In this document: positions 1 to 8,023 of the stretch, piece after piece
Layout: every line of letters begins with the position of its first letter
How positions within the stretch are numbered: position 1 is the stretch's first letter
Source of the DNA: Sphaerisporangium fuscum
Lineage (GTDB): Bacteria > Actinomycetota > Actinomycetes > Streptosporangiales > Streptosporangiaceae
Direction of reading: 5' to 3'
DNA length: 49,016 nucleotides
Assembly: GCF_018531465.1 (NCBI RefSeq)
Contig: NZ_JAHDTF010000052.1
Location: forward strand, 1-49,016
Notes under the pieces: generated by a model
The model's database searches: none
Seen by the model: the letters and a program-made list of their open reading frames with translations, nothing else
Told to the model about the DNA's origin: nothing
Translations under genes and position numbers: made by a program

Positions 1-63
1 GACTTGCATGTGTTAAGCACGCCGCCAGCGTTCGTCCTGAGCCAGGATCAAACTCTCCAAACA
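1..63 (-). rRNA. rrs: 16S ribosomal RNA, 5' end only (partial)
   Basis: On the minus strand the first ~56 bases read as the universal 16S start, with the 27F primer site (AGAGTTTGATCCTGGCTCAG) at 37-56, followed by the conserved segment that ends in ACATGCAAGTC. By comparison with E. coli numbering the mature 5' end falls near 63. The gene runs off the left edge, so the rest of the rRNA operon lies outside the window. The upstream leader and promoters are at higher coordinates, up to about 585. Confidence 0.97.
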
Positions 64-272
64 ATGTCTGAAGAAAATCCCGACAGACACCACACACCGT
101 GGTGCCAATCAAAGGAACCATCCCCACGCAAAGCGTGGAAGACGGAGGTAATGCATATTCATGCACTGGCTTTTAACACACTGTTGAGTTCTCAAGAAAC
201 GGACGCGTACACTGTCAGAGTCCCGGGCCGTCAGGCTCCGAACCCCTCTAGGGCTCACATCTCGCTATCCCA
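64..272 (-). other. rRNA operon leader (antitermination and processing region)
   Basis: This is the transcribed leader of the rRNA operon, reading leftwards into 16S. A perfect TTGAGAACTCAA palindrome lies at 184-195 within the conserved actinobacterial leader context (CTTGAGAACTCAACAG), which resembles the boxA-type antitermination element of these operons. Small hairpins follow, with TGCAT/ATGCA arms at about 152-166 and CCACGC-aaa-GCGTGG at 124-138. They could take part in precursor processing. No open frame here looks like a gene. Confidence 0.6.
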
Positions 273-301
273 ACCGTACCAGACCGGTCAACCGCGGTCA
301 A
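273..301 (-). promoter_or_regulatory. candidate rRNA promoter, proximal
   Basis: Minus-strand -35 TTGACC (296-301), 17-bp spacer, -10 TACGGT (273-278). It fits the sigma-70 type consensus (TTGACN, TANNNT) and lies ~210 bp before the 16S 5' end. Confidence 0.5.
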
Positions 302-372
302 TTCTCTCGAACTTCCCACGGTCGCCCAGATCGGCACGAACCGGGCTGCCCTGTCGCCAGAGCAACCCTTCT

Positions 373-401
373 AACTTACCCTGTCGCTCGCCCGTTGTCC
401 A
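373..401 (-). promoter_or_regulatory. candidate rRNA promoter, middle
   Basis: Minus-strand -35 TGGACA (396-401), 17-bp spacer, -10 TAAGTT (373-378). It is the second of three similarly spaced elements, consistent with multi-promoter actinomycete rRNA operons. Confidence 0.5.
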
Positions 402-556
402 GCCGAACTTCAGAAGAAGTTCAATCGACCTTGCGCGGGCGACACATCAGAGCCGGATCCTGCGTCATGGACACCGGATCCGAGGGTGTGTCAGTCGGGA
501 TGCCCGGGAGCCAGGCGCCTGATCGGCGCCCCGCCGTTCCCTTGGGGCGAGACAAA

Positions 557-585
557 ACACTAAGCCGGGTTCCCGGGTCCGTCAA
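557..585 (-). promoter_or_regulatory. candidate rRNA promoter, distal
   Basis: Minus-strand -35 TTGACG (580-585), exactly 17 bp, -10 TAGTGT (557-562). This is the best match to consensus of the three upstream elements. It lies ~490 bp before 16S and ~85 bp past the tyrS terminator. Confidence 0.6.
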
Positions 586-671
586 ATCACTCCGCGGGCA
601 AACCGCCCAGGTCATCGCGCCGCCCTGCCAAGTCTGGCCGGTTCGCTATGAGACTGTTACCGAAGACGTCG

Positions 672-707
672 CCGGCCCCCCGGCGACAGAACGCGCCAGG
701 GGGCCGG
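672..707 (-). terminator. terminator downstream of tyrS
   Basis: Nine-bp stem CCGGCCCCC/GGGGGCCGG (672-680 with 699-707) that continues, after one mismatch, as GGCG/CGCC. It lies 17 bp past the tyrS stop codon and separates tyrS from the rRNA promoters. There is no T-tract, as is common in high-GC actinomycetes. Confidence 0.7.
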
Positions 708-723
708 AGAACGCAGATGGGGG

Positions 724-2007
724 CTACCCCGCGACGACCTCGACGCCACCCACCGACCGCTTGCCGCGGCGGAGCACCAGGAAGCGCCCGTGCAGCAGGT
801 CGTCGCTGGTCGGGACGTACGCCTCGTCCGTCACCTTCACGTTGTTGAGGTACGCGCCGCCTTCCTTCACGGCACGCCTCGCCGCCGACTTGCTCTCGAC
901 GAGACCGCTCTCGGCGAGCAGATCGACGTACGACGCCCCGGGCGCCGGAACGACGGCCTTCGGCACCTCCGCGAGCGCGGCGGCGAGGGTGCGTTCGGGC
1001 AGCTCCTCCAGCGATCCCTGCCCGAACAGCGCCGCCGACGCCGCGATCACCGCGGCGCACTCCTCGGGGCCGTGCAGCAGCGTGGTGAACTCCTCGGCGA
1101 GAGCGCGCTGCGCCTCGCGCGCCGCCGGACGTTCCGAGGCGCTCTTCTCCAGGGCCTCGATCTCGTCCCTGGACCTGAAACTGAAGATCTTCAGGAACTT
1201 CACGACGTCGCGGTCATCGGCGTTGAGCCAGAACTGGTAGAAGGCGTACGGCGAGGTGAGCTCCTGATCGAGCCACACCGCGCCTCCCGCCGTCTTGCCG
1301 AACTTCGTGCCGTCGGCCTTGGTGATGAGCGGCACGGTGAGCGCGTGCACATGCCCGCCCTCCACCCGCCGGATGAGGTCGCAGCCGGCCGTGATGTTGC
1401 CCCACTGGTCGCTGCCCCCGATCTGCAGCGTGCAGCCGTGCCGGCGGTACAGCTCGAGGTAGTCGTTGGCCTGGAGGATCTGGTAGCTGAACTCGGTGTA
1501 GCTGAGCCCCTCCCCTGCCAGCCGGGCGGAGACGGATTCGCGCGCGAGCATGCGGTTCACCGGGAAGTGCTTGCCGACGTCACGCAGGAAGTCGATCGCC
1601 GAGAGACCCTCCGTCCAGTCGAGGTTGCTGACCAGGACGGCGCCGGAGTCACCTGAGAAGTCGAGGAACTTCTCGACCTGGACCCGGATGCGGCGCACCC
1701 ACTCGGCGACCACCTCGGTGGAGTTGAGCGAGCGCTCCTCGCTCTTGCCGCTGGGGTCGCCGATCAGCCCGGTGGCCCCGCCGACCAGGCCGATCGCGCG
1801 GTGACCCGCCCGCTGGATGCGCGCCAGGGTGAGGAGCGGCACGAGGTTGCCGACGTGCAGCGACGGTGCGGTGGGGTCGAAGCCGCAATAGACCGTGATC
1901 GGACCCTCGGCCATCGCCGCCCTGAGGGCGTCGATGTCGGTGGACTGCGCGATCAGGCCGCGCCACGCAAGGTCATCGAGGATGTCGGTCACGATCCTGG
2001 CCTTCAT
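724..2007 (-). CDS. tyrS: tyrosyl-tRNA synthetase
   Basis: Cytoplasmic class I aminoacyl-tRNA synthetase charging tRNA-Tyr. The 427-residue product has the usual bacterial TyrRS length. The HIGH-class motif is HVGN (51-54), after the YCGFDPTAPSL substrate loop; the QIGGSDQWGN tyrosine-binding segment is near 195-204, the KMSKS-class loop KFGKT is at 235-239, and an S4-like RNA-binding domain ends the protein. An upstream extension of the frame is open to 2160 but covers an 11-bp tandem repeat and does not look like protein, so I place the start at ATG 2007 (MKARIVTDIL). No clear Shine-Dalgarno is visible. It is the last gene of an argH-mpg-tyrS run before the rRNA operon. Confidence 0.95.
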   Translation of the reverse strand: MKARIVTDILDDLAWRGLIAQSTDIDALRAAMAEGPITVYCGFDPTAPSLHVGNLVPLLTLARIQRAGHRAIGLVGGATGLIGDPSGKSEERSLNSTEVVAEWVRRIRVQVEKFLDFSGDSGAVLVSNLDWTEGLSAIDFLRDVGKHFPVNRMLARESVSARLAGEGLSYTEFSYQILQANDYLELYRRHGCTLQIGGSDQWGNITAGCDLIRRVEGGHVHALTVPLITKADGTKFGKTAGGAVWLDQELTSPYAFYQFWLNADDRDVVKFLKIFSFRSRDEIEALEKSASERPAAREAQRALAEEFTTLLHGPEECAAVIAASAALFGQGSLEELPERTLAAALAEVPKAVVPAPGASYVDLLAESGLVESKSAARRAVKEGGAYLNNVKVTDEAYVPTSDDLLHGRFLVLRRGKRSVGGVEVVAG

Positions 2008-2086
2008 TGTTCGATCGGTGGATGGACAACGTGGGCTTTCGCCTCTGTGCCTACAGCCTGCCCGATCACTGAGCCACTTCGCCACT

Positions 2087-2141
2087 CGAAAGCCATCCGA
2101 AAGACCACCGAAAGCCACTCGGAACACCCCGAAGGCACTCG
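2087..2141 (-). repeat. 11-bp tandem repeat in the tyrS upstream region
   Basis: Plus-strand units start at 2087, 2098, 2109, 2120 and ~2130. The first three are CGAAAGCCATC, CGAAAGACCAC and CGAAAGCCACT; the last two have decayed. The 11-bp period is not a multiple of three, arguing against coding. It lies between mpg and tyrS. Confidence 0.6.
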
Positions 2142-2171
2142 GTCGCCCATCGAGCACCACTCGACGTCCCG

Positions 2172-2867
2172 CTAGGTCGGGCGCTTCCTGGGGACGTGTT
2201 CACGGTACGGGGAGACCGTGGGGTCGCCGTCGATCCAGAAGCGCCACGGGGTGTCGGCGGCGGAGGACACGCCGGTGCGGGGACCGGAGCGGATCAGGGC
2301 CGGGTCGCTCGGCTCCCCCTCCAGCACCAGGAACATCTCACCCGCCCGCTCCGTCCCCGCACCTGGGGACGGGTCAGGTGAGGCGAGGTCGTGGCAGCAG
2401 TCGGCGCCGTTGTGTTCCCTGCCGATGCCGAGGGCCACGGCGAGGCGGGCGGGGCCGCGAGCCAGATCACGGTAAGGGACGACGCGGCCCGGACCCGTGA
2501 GGGGGGCCGAGGTGCTGGGCCGGTGGCGGCGGGTGCGGGCGAGGTCCACGCCCTCGATCACCTCGCCGCCCCGCAGCAGCACCCCCGATCCCATGCCCTC
2601 GGGCAGGCAGACGAGGTTGGCGCAGAAGTGCATGCCGTAGGTGAAGTAGACGTACAGGTGCCCCGGCGGCCCGAACATCACCGAGTTGCGCGGAGTGCGC
2701 CCCCGGTAGGTGTGGGACGCCGGGTCCTCCCCCGGCGGGCCGTAGGCCTCGACCTCGGTGAGGCGTACCGCGACCGGCCCGTGCACGAGGACGCGCCCGA
2801 GCAGGTCGGGGGCCACCTCGTGGGAGGGCCGGTCGAAGAACTTCCGTTCTAGGGCTGTTTTCCGCAC
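2172..2867 (-). CDS. 3-methyladenine DNA glycosylase (AAG/Mpg family)
   Basis: Base-excision repair glycosylase of the alkyladenine (AAG) family, removing alkylated purines such as 3-methyladenine. The 231-residue product shows family landmarks in order: FFDRP near the N terminus, LLGR, the catalytic-region signature LTEVEAYGPPGEDPASHTYRG (about 36-56), RNSVMFGPPGHLYVYFTYGMH, and GxGVLLRGGEVIEG. The start is a GTG with an AGGGAG sequence ten bases upstream. It lies 61 bp downstream of argH and upstream of tyrS on the same strand, a common actinobacterial placement, so it may be co-transcribed with argH. There is no sign of damage. Confidence 0.93.
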   Translation of the reverse strand: MRKTALERKFFDRPSHEVAPDLLGRVLVHGPVAVRLTEVEAYGPPGEDPASHTYRGRTPRNSVMFGPPGHLYVYFTYGMHFCANLVCLPEGMGSGVLLRGGEVIEGVDLARTRRHRPSTSAPLTGPGRVVPYRDLARGPARLAVALGIGREHNGADCCHDLASPDPSPGAGTERAGEMFLVLEGEPSDPALIRSGPRTGVSSAADTPWRFWIDGDPTVSPYREHVPRKRPT

Positions 2868-2928
2868 GAACCCGAATCTCCCTGGTCTCCGGTACCGTCA
2901 GTGATCATCCAGGGTGCGGAAACCGTGT

Positions 2929-4365
2929 CTAGGATCCGCTCGCCCACGCCGCCTGGCCGTCGACGATCTCGCGGAGGGCGGTGAGCTGGTCGCGGACGCG
3001 GTCGGGGGCGGTGCCGCCGTACGCCTTGCGAGCGGCGAGCGCGCCCTGGACGTTCAGTACGTCGAGCGCGGCGTCGGAAGCGCCCGTGGCCGCCGCGAAG
3101 TGGGGCGAGATCTTGGCGAGGTCGTCCTCGGTGAGCTGCTCGAGCGTGGTGTCGTTGACCTGGCACCACACCACCAGGTGGCCGACCGCCTCGTGGGCGT
3201 CGCGGAACGGCACGCCCTTGCGGACCAGCAGCTCGGCGAGGTCGGTCGCCAGGGCGAAGCCGTCGGGCGCGGACGACTCGAGGCGGGCGGTGTTGACCCG
3301 CATGGTGGCCACCAGCCCGGACACCGCGGGCAGGACCAGCAGCAGGGTGTCGACGGCGTCGAACACCGGCTCCTTGTCCTCCTGCAGGTCGCGGTTGTAG
3401 GTGAGCGGCAGGCCCTTCAGCGTGGTCAGCAGCGACATGAGGTTGCCGATGAGCCGGCCGGACTTGCCCCGGGCCAGCTCGGCGACGTCGGGGTTCTTCT
3501 TCTGCGGCATGATCGACGAGCCGGTGGAGTAGGCGTCGTCCATCTCGATCCAGCGGAACTCCTGCGAGGCCCACAGGACGATCTCCTCGCCCAGGCGCGA
3601 CAGGTGGACGCCGATCATGGCCGCGCAGAACAGGAACTCGGCCGCGAAGTCGCGGTCGGCGACGGCGTCCATCGAGTTGGGCGCCGCCGCGTCGAAGCCG
3701 AGCTCCTGGGCGACCGCCTGCGGGTCGAGCGGCAGTGACGAGCCGGCGAGCGCGCCCGCGCCGAGCGGGGAGATCGCGGCGCGGCGGTCCCAGTCGCGCA
3801 GCCGGTCGACGTCGCGGGCGATCGGGTGGACGTGGGCGAGGAGCTGGTGGCCGAACGACACCGGCTGGGCGTGCTGCAGGTGGGTCATGCCGGGGGCCGC
3901 GGTGGCGGCGTGCTCCTCGGCCTGGCTCATCAGCGCGGTCTCCAGCTCGACCAGGCGCGAGACGATGTGACGCACGTGATCGCGCAGGTAGAGGCGCAGG
4001 TCGGTGGCCACCTGGTCGTTGCGGCTGCGTCCGGCGCGCAGCTTGCCGCCGAGGGAGCCGAGCCGCTCCAGCAGGCCGCGCTCCAGCGCCGTGTGGACGT
4101 CCTCGTCGGCCACCGTGGGCCGGAAGTCCCCCGACTTGCAGGCCGCCTCCAGGTCGTCCAGCGCTGCGAGCATGCGCTGGAGTTCCTCCTCGCTCAGCAG
4201 CCCGGCGCGGTGGAGCACCCGGGCGTGCGCCCGTGACGCCAGCAGGTCGTACGGCGCGAGCCGCCAGTCGAACTGCACGCTGACCGAAAGCCGTGTCAGC
4301 GCGTCGGCCGGCCCGCCCTCGAACCTGCCACCCCATAGCCGCATGGGCTTGCCACCCTCAGCCAC
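2929..4365 (-). CDS. argH: argininosuccinate lyase
   Basis: Last step of arginine biosynthesis: argininosuccinate to arginine plus fumarate, in the cytosol as a homotetramer. The fumarase/aspartase-superfamily signature GSSIMPQKKNPD is near residue 280 of 478, with the N-terminal MRLWGGRFEGG block and the conserved HLQHAQPVSFGHQ region. The start is chosen as GTG 4365 because AGGAG lies four bases upstream; a TTG 33 bases further upstream lacks a ribosome site, and ATG 4344 (MRLWGG) is also possible. It lies 61 bp after argR. argG, usually beside argH in argCJBDFRGH clusters, is missing here. Confidence 0.95.
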   Translation of the reverse strand: MAEGGKPMRLWGGRFEGGPADALTRLSVSVQFDWRLAPYDLLASRAHARVLHRAGLLSEEELQRMLAALDDLEAACKSGDFRPTVADEDVHTALERGLLERLGSLGGKLRAGRSRNDQVATDLRLYLRDHVRHIVSRLVELETALMSQAEEHAATAAPGMTHLQHAQPVSFGHQLLAHVHPIARDVDRLRDWDRRAAISPLGAGALAGSSLPLDPQAVAQELGFDAAAPNSMDAVADRDFAAEFLFCAAMIGVHLSRLGEEIVLWASQEFRWIEMDDAYSTGSSIMPQKKNPDVAELARGKSGRLIGNLMSLLTTLKGLPLTYNRDLQEDKEPVFDAVDTLLLVLPAVSGLVATMRVNTARLESSAPDGFALATDLAELLVRKGVPFRDAHEAVGHLVVWCQVNDTTLEQLTEDDLAKISPHFAAATGASDAALDVLNVQGALAARKAYGGTAPDRVRDQLTALREIVDGQAAWASGS

Positions 4366-4369
4366 CGTT

Positions 4370-4374
4370 CTCCT
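4370..4374 (-). promoter_or_regulatory. ribosome binding site that sets the argH start
   Basis: AGGAG on the minus strand, four bases before GTG 4365. It favours this start over TTG 4398 and ATG 4344. Confidence 0.6.
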
Positions 4375-4426
4375 CTTCCCCAGTTCCAACTCGGTCAATC
4401 CGCGACCCTAGTGCAAACAAGCGCCA

Positions 4427-4972
4427 TCAGCCGTCGGACGTGCTCGTCAGCCCGCCTCCCGCGGGCGCGCTACGTCGGTCGGTGAGCTTGAGCAGGGACT
4501 CGGCGAGCTGGGCTCCGCCCGCCGGGTCGCGGCTGATCACGAGAATGGTGTCGTCGCCGGCCACCGTGCCGAGGATCGACTGCCAGTCGGCGTGGTCGAG
4601 CGCCGAGGCGAGGAACTGCGCGGCGCCGGGAGGCGTGCGCACGATCACGAGGTTCGCCGAGGCCTCGGCCGAGACGAGCAGTTCCTCGGCCACCCGCCGC
4701 AGCCGCGCCGCCGGGGTCTCGCCGGAGCCGAGGCGTGCCAGCGGGATCCGCGCGCCCCCTTCGCCGGGCAGGGCGTACACCAGCGAGCCGTCGTCGGCGC
4801 GCAGCTTCAGCGCGCCCAGCTCGTCGAGGTCGCGCGACAGGGTGGCCTGGGTGACCTCGACGCCGCTCTCGGCGAGCAGCTTGGCCAGCTCCAGCTGCGA
4901 CTTCACCTTGTGGCGGTTGACCAGCTCGGCGATCTTGGCGAGCCTTCCGGCCTTGGTGAGCGGGATGGTCAT
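4427..4972 (-). CDS. argR: arginine repressor
   Basis: Transcriptional regulator of the ArgR family, a hexamer that binds ARG boxes with arginine as corepressor. The 181-residue product has an N-terminal winged helix (about 1-75, with VTQATLSRDLDELGALKL as recognition region) and a C-terminal oligomerisation and arginine-binding domain including the IVRTPPGAAQFLASALD and GTVAGDDTILV blocks. ATG 4972 overlaps the argF stop as ATGA, so translation is probably coupled and I prefer it to an upstream in-frame start at 5035. Its likely target is the operator before argC at about 10295, giving autoregulation of the operon. Confidence 0.95.
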   Translation of the reverse strand: MTIPLTKAGRLAKIAELVNRHKVKSQLELAKLLAESGVEVTQATLSRDLDELGALKLRADDGSLVYALPGEGGARIPLARLGSGETPAARLRRVAEELLVSAEASANLVIVRTPPGAAQFLASALDHADWQSILGTVAGDDTILVISRDPAGGAQLAESLLKLTDRRSAPAGGGLTSTSDG

Positions 4973-5940
4973 CTCGTCACCAGCCAGTGGAGCAGGGCCT
5001 TCTGGGCGTGCAGGCGGTTCTCCGCCTGGTCCCACACCACGCTGCGGGGGCCGTCGAGCACGTCGGCCGTGATCTCCAGGCCACGGTAGGCGGGCAGGCA
5101 GTGCAGCACGATCGCGTCGGGCGCGGCGGCGGCGAGCAGTTCGGCGTTCACCTGGTACGGCATGAGCGCGGCGACGCGCTCGTCCTTGCCGTCCTGGCCC
5201 ATGGACACCCAGGTGTCGGTGGCCAGGACGTGGGCGCCGGCGGCGGCCGCCCGCGCGTCGGACACCGCGGTGACCGATCCTCCGGTGCCGGCGGCGATCT
5301 CGGCCGCGCGGTTGAGGATGAGCTGGTCGGGCTGGTAGCCGGCGGGGGCGGCGACGCGGACGTGCATGCCCGCGACGGCGCCGCCGAGCAGGTAGGAGTG
5401 GGCCATGTTGTTGGCGCCGTCGCCGAAGTAGGCGAGGGTCCGCCCGGCCAGGGTGCCGCGGTGCTCGCGGATGGTGAGCAGGTCGGCGAGGATCTGGCAG
5501 GGGTGGAACTGGTCGGTGAGGGCGTTGACCACCGGCACCGAGGACGTCGAGGCCATGGCCTCGACGCGCTCCTGGCCGAAGGTGCGCCAGACGATCGCGG
5601 CGACCAGCCGGTCGAGGACGCGCGCGGTGTCCTCGACGGGCTCGCCGCGGCCCATCTGGGAGTTGCCGGCGTCGATGATGAGCGGCTGGCCGCCCATCTC
5701 GGCGATGCCGACGGCGAAGGACACGCGGGTGCGGGTGGAGTGCTTGTCGAAGAGCACCGCGACGGTCTTGGGGCCTTCGAAGGCGCGGTGACCGTAGCGG
5801 TCCTTCTTCATGGCCTCGGCGAGGTCGAGCACTTCGGCCTGCTCGGCGGGGCTCAGGTCGTCGTCTCGCAGGAAGTGCCGGACGGCCGCCGGGGCGGCGT
5901 GAGGCGAGATCACGGGGACGTCCTGGTCGTAGGAGCTCAC
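4969..5940 (-). CDS. argF: ornithine carbamoyltransferase
   Basis: Converts ornithine and carbamoyl phosphate to citrulline. The 323-residue product carries the carbamoyl-phosphate loop STRTR (68-72), the FHPCQILADLLTI region, the nucleotide-fold FGDGANNMAHSYL block, and the HCLPAYRG ornithine-loop motif. The start is GTG 5940, overlapping the argD stop as GTGA, and the stop overlaps argR as ATGA. It is anabolic rather than catabolic by context, inside the arg biosynthetic run. Confidence 0.95.
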   Translation of the reverse strand: MSSYDQDVPVISPHAAPAAVRHFLRDDDLSPAEQAEVLDLAEAMKKDRYGHRAFEGPKTVAVLFDKHSTRTRVSFAVGIAEMGGQPLIIDAGNSQMGRGEPVEDTARVLDRLVAAIVWRTFGQERVEAMASTSSVPVVNALTDQFHPCQILADLLTIREHRGTLAGRTLAYFGDGANNMAHSYLLGGAVAGMHVRVAAPAGYQPDQLILNRAAEIAAGTGGSVTAVSDARAAAAGAHVLATDTWVSMGQDGKDERVAALMPYQVNAELLAAAAPDAIVLHCLPAYRGLEITADVLDGPRSVVWDQAENRLHAQKALLHWLVTR

Positions 5941-7121
5941 GCCGCCGCCTCCTGGAGGATCGCCGGGAGGGCCGCGAGGAACGACTCGGCCTGCTCGGAG
6001 GTGATGATCAACGGCGGGGCGATGCGCACCGCGTCGGGCTGCACGGCGTTGACCAGGAATCCGGCGCGCCGGGCGGCGTCCTGGACCTCCACCGAGCGGG
6101 GCTCGGTGAGGACGGCGGCCAGCCACAGGCCGCGTCCGCGCACGCCCGACAGCAGCGGGTGCCGGATGGCGGCGATGCCCTCGGCGAGCCGGACGCCGAC
6201 GGCGCGGACGTGGGCGAGCAGCCCTTCGCTCTCGATGGTGCCGAGGACCGCGAGGGCCGCCGCGGCGGAGACCGGGTTGCCGCCGAAGGTGGATCCGTGG
6301 TCGCCCTTGGCGAAGATCGTGGCCGCGTCGCCGAAGCCGACGCAGGCGCCGATCGGCATGCCCCCGCCGAGCCCCTTGGCCAGGGTGAGCACGTCGGGCA
6401 GGATGCCGTCGTGCTGGTGGGCGAACCAGTGCCCGGTGCGGCCGATCGCCGACTGGATCTCGTCGAGCACCAGCAGCGCTCCGGTGGCGTCGCAGATCTC
6501 GCGGGCGGCGGTGAAGTAGCCCGCGGGCGGGGGCACCACGCCGGCCTCGCCCTGGGTGGGCTCGAGGAAGACGGCGGCGCAGTCGTCGGTGACGGCCTGC
6601 TTGAGCGCGTCGGCGTCGCCGTAGGGGACGAAGCGGACGTCGATCGGGAACGGCCCGAACTGGTCGCGGATGGAGGCCTTGCCGGTCAGGGAGAGCGCGC
6701 CGAGGGTGCGTCCGTGGAAGCCGTTCTCGGCGGCGACGAAGTAGGTGCGGCCGTTCGCCTTGCCGTACTTGAGGGCGATCTTGAGCGCGCACTCGTTGGC
6801 CTCGGTGCCGGAGTTGGCCATGAAGACCCGGCCGGGGGCGGAGAGCAGGCCGAGGAGGCGTTCGGCGAGCAGCACCTCGGGCTCGTTGACGAAGAGGTTG
6901 GAGGTGTGGGCGAGCGTGGCGGCCTGCTTGGACACGGCCTCGGCCAGCGCGGGGTGGGCGTGTCCGAGCGAGCTGACCGCGATGCCCGCGATCAGGTCGA
7001 GGTAGCGGTTGCCGTCCTCGTCCCAGACGTGGCAGCCCTCGCCTCGGGCCAGGGCCACGGGCGGCACGCCGTAGTTCGGCATGAACGCGGCCTCGAAGCG
7101 TTCCCTCAGCGGGGCCGTCAT
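5937..7121 (-). CDS. argD: acetylornithine aminotransferase
   Basis: PLP-dependent class III aminotransferase turning N-acetylglutamate semialdehyde into N-acetylornithine. The 394-residue product shows the glycine-rich NSGTEANECALK block near 103-114, the cofactor-aspartate segment LLVLDEIQSAIGRTG, and the Schiff-base lysine K249 in TLAKGLGGGMPIGA. ATG 7121 overlaps the argB stop (ATGA). Such enzymes can also work in lysine biosynthesis (DapC activity), which cannot be judged from sequence. Confidence 0.95.
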   Translation of the reverse strand: MTAPLRERFEAAFMPNYGVPPVALARGEGCHVWDEDGNRYLDLIAGIAVSSLGHAHPALAEAVSKQAATLAHTSNLFVNEPEVLLAERLLGLLSAPGRVFMANSGTEANECALKIALKYGKANGRTYFVAAENGFHGRTLGALSLTGKASIRDQFGPFPIDVRFVPYGDADALKQAVTDDCAAVFLEPTQGEAGVVPPPAGYFTAAREICDATGALLVLDEIQSAIGRTGHWFAHQHDGILPDVLTLAKGLGGGMPIGACVGFGDAATIFAKGDHGSTFGGNPVSAAAALAVLGTIESEGLLAHVRAVGVRLAEGIAAIRHPLLSGVRGRGLWLAAVLTEPRSVEVQDAARRAGFLVNAVQPDAVRIAPPLIITSEQAESFLAALPAILQEAAA

Positions 7122-8023
7122 GACTTCGCCTCCGGTAGCACCATGGTTCCGATTCCCTCGTCTGTGAAGATCTCGAGCAGCACCGAGTGGGGCACTCTGC
7201 CGTCGAGCACGTGCGCCTGGGGCACGCCGCCGTTGACGGCGGTCAGGCAGGCCTCCATCTTCGGCACCATGCCGCTGGACAGGCCGGGCAGCAGGTCGGC
7301 CAGCTCGCCGGCGGTGAGGCGGCTGATCACCTCGGAGGAGGCCGGCCAGTCGGCGTACAGGCCCTCGACGTCGGTGAGCACGACGAGCTTGCCGGCGCCC
7401 AGCGCGACCGCCAGGGCCGCGGCCGCGGTGTCGGCGTTGACGTTGTAGACCTCGCCGTCCTCGCCGCGCGCGACCGAGGAGACCACCGGGATACGGCCGT
7501 CGTCGAGGAGGGCCCGGACGGCACCCGCCTCCACCTTGACGATCTCTCCGACCTGTCCGATGTCGACCTTCTCGCCGTCGACCTCGGCGTGCTTGCGCTC
7601 GGCGGTGAACAGGTGGGCGTCCTCGCCGGACATGCCGACCGCGAACGGCCCGTGGCGGTTGATCAGGCCGACGACGTCGCGGTTGACCTGGCCGACCAGC
7701 ACCATGCGCACGACCTGCATGGCCTCGGGGGTCGTGACGCGGAGCCCGGCGGTGAAGCTGCTCTCGATGCCGAGCCTGTCGAGGTGGGCGTTGATCTGCG
7801 GGCCGCCGCCGTGGACGACGACGGGGCGCAGGCCCGCGTGCAGCAGGAACACCATGTCATCGGCGAAGCTCTGGCGCAGCGCCTCGTCGGACATCGCGTG
7901 GCCGCCGTACTTGACGACGACGGTCCGGCCGCGGAAGCGCTCCAGCCAGGGCAGGGCCTCGATGAGCACGGCCGCCTTGGCGTGCGCCTGCAGGCCCGCC
8001 GCGCGGATCATGTCGTGGCTCAT
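7118..8023 (-). CDS. argB: acetylglutamate kinase
   Basis: Phosphorylates N-acetylglutamate, usually the arginine-feedback-controlled step. The 301-residue amino-acid-kinase fold shows VVKYGGHAM (ATP-phosphate lysine and glycines), VVVHGGGPQIN, the NVNADTAAAALAVALGAGKLVVLTDVEG nucleotide region, and GMVPKMEAC near the end. It has the longer N terminus seen in arginine-sensitive enzymes, suggesting feedback inhibition (inference). ATG 8023 overlaps the argJ stop by ATGA; an in-frame ATG four codons later is possible. Confidence 0.95.
   Translation of the reverse strand: MSHDMIRAAGLQAHAKAAVLIEALPWLERFRGRTVVVKYGGHAMSDEALRQSFADDMVFLLHAGLRPVVVHGGGPQINAHLDRLGIESSFTAGLRVTTPEAMQVVRMVLVGQVNRDVVGLINRHGPFAVGMSGEDAHLFTAERKHAEVDGEKVDIGQVGEIVKVEAGAVRALLDDGRIPVVSSVARGEDGEVYNVNADTAAAALAVALGAGKLVVLTDVEGLYADWPASSEVISRLTAGELADLLPGLSSGMVPKMEACLTAVNGGVPQAHVLDGRVPHSVLLEIFTDEGIGTMVLPEAKS

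Noticed and set aside
421..615. short minus-strand open frame in the rRNA leader
   Set aside because: Lies across the rRNA promoters with no ribosome site and no protein-like sequence.
2008..2160. 51-residue N-terminal extension of TyrS
   Set aside because: It runs through the 11-bp repeats, and known TyrRS proteins begin near MKARIV-like sequence.
4987..6519. 510-residue plus-strand open frame opposite argF and argD
   Set aside because: Covers two clear enzymes on the other strand; composition is GC-shadow type.
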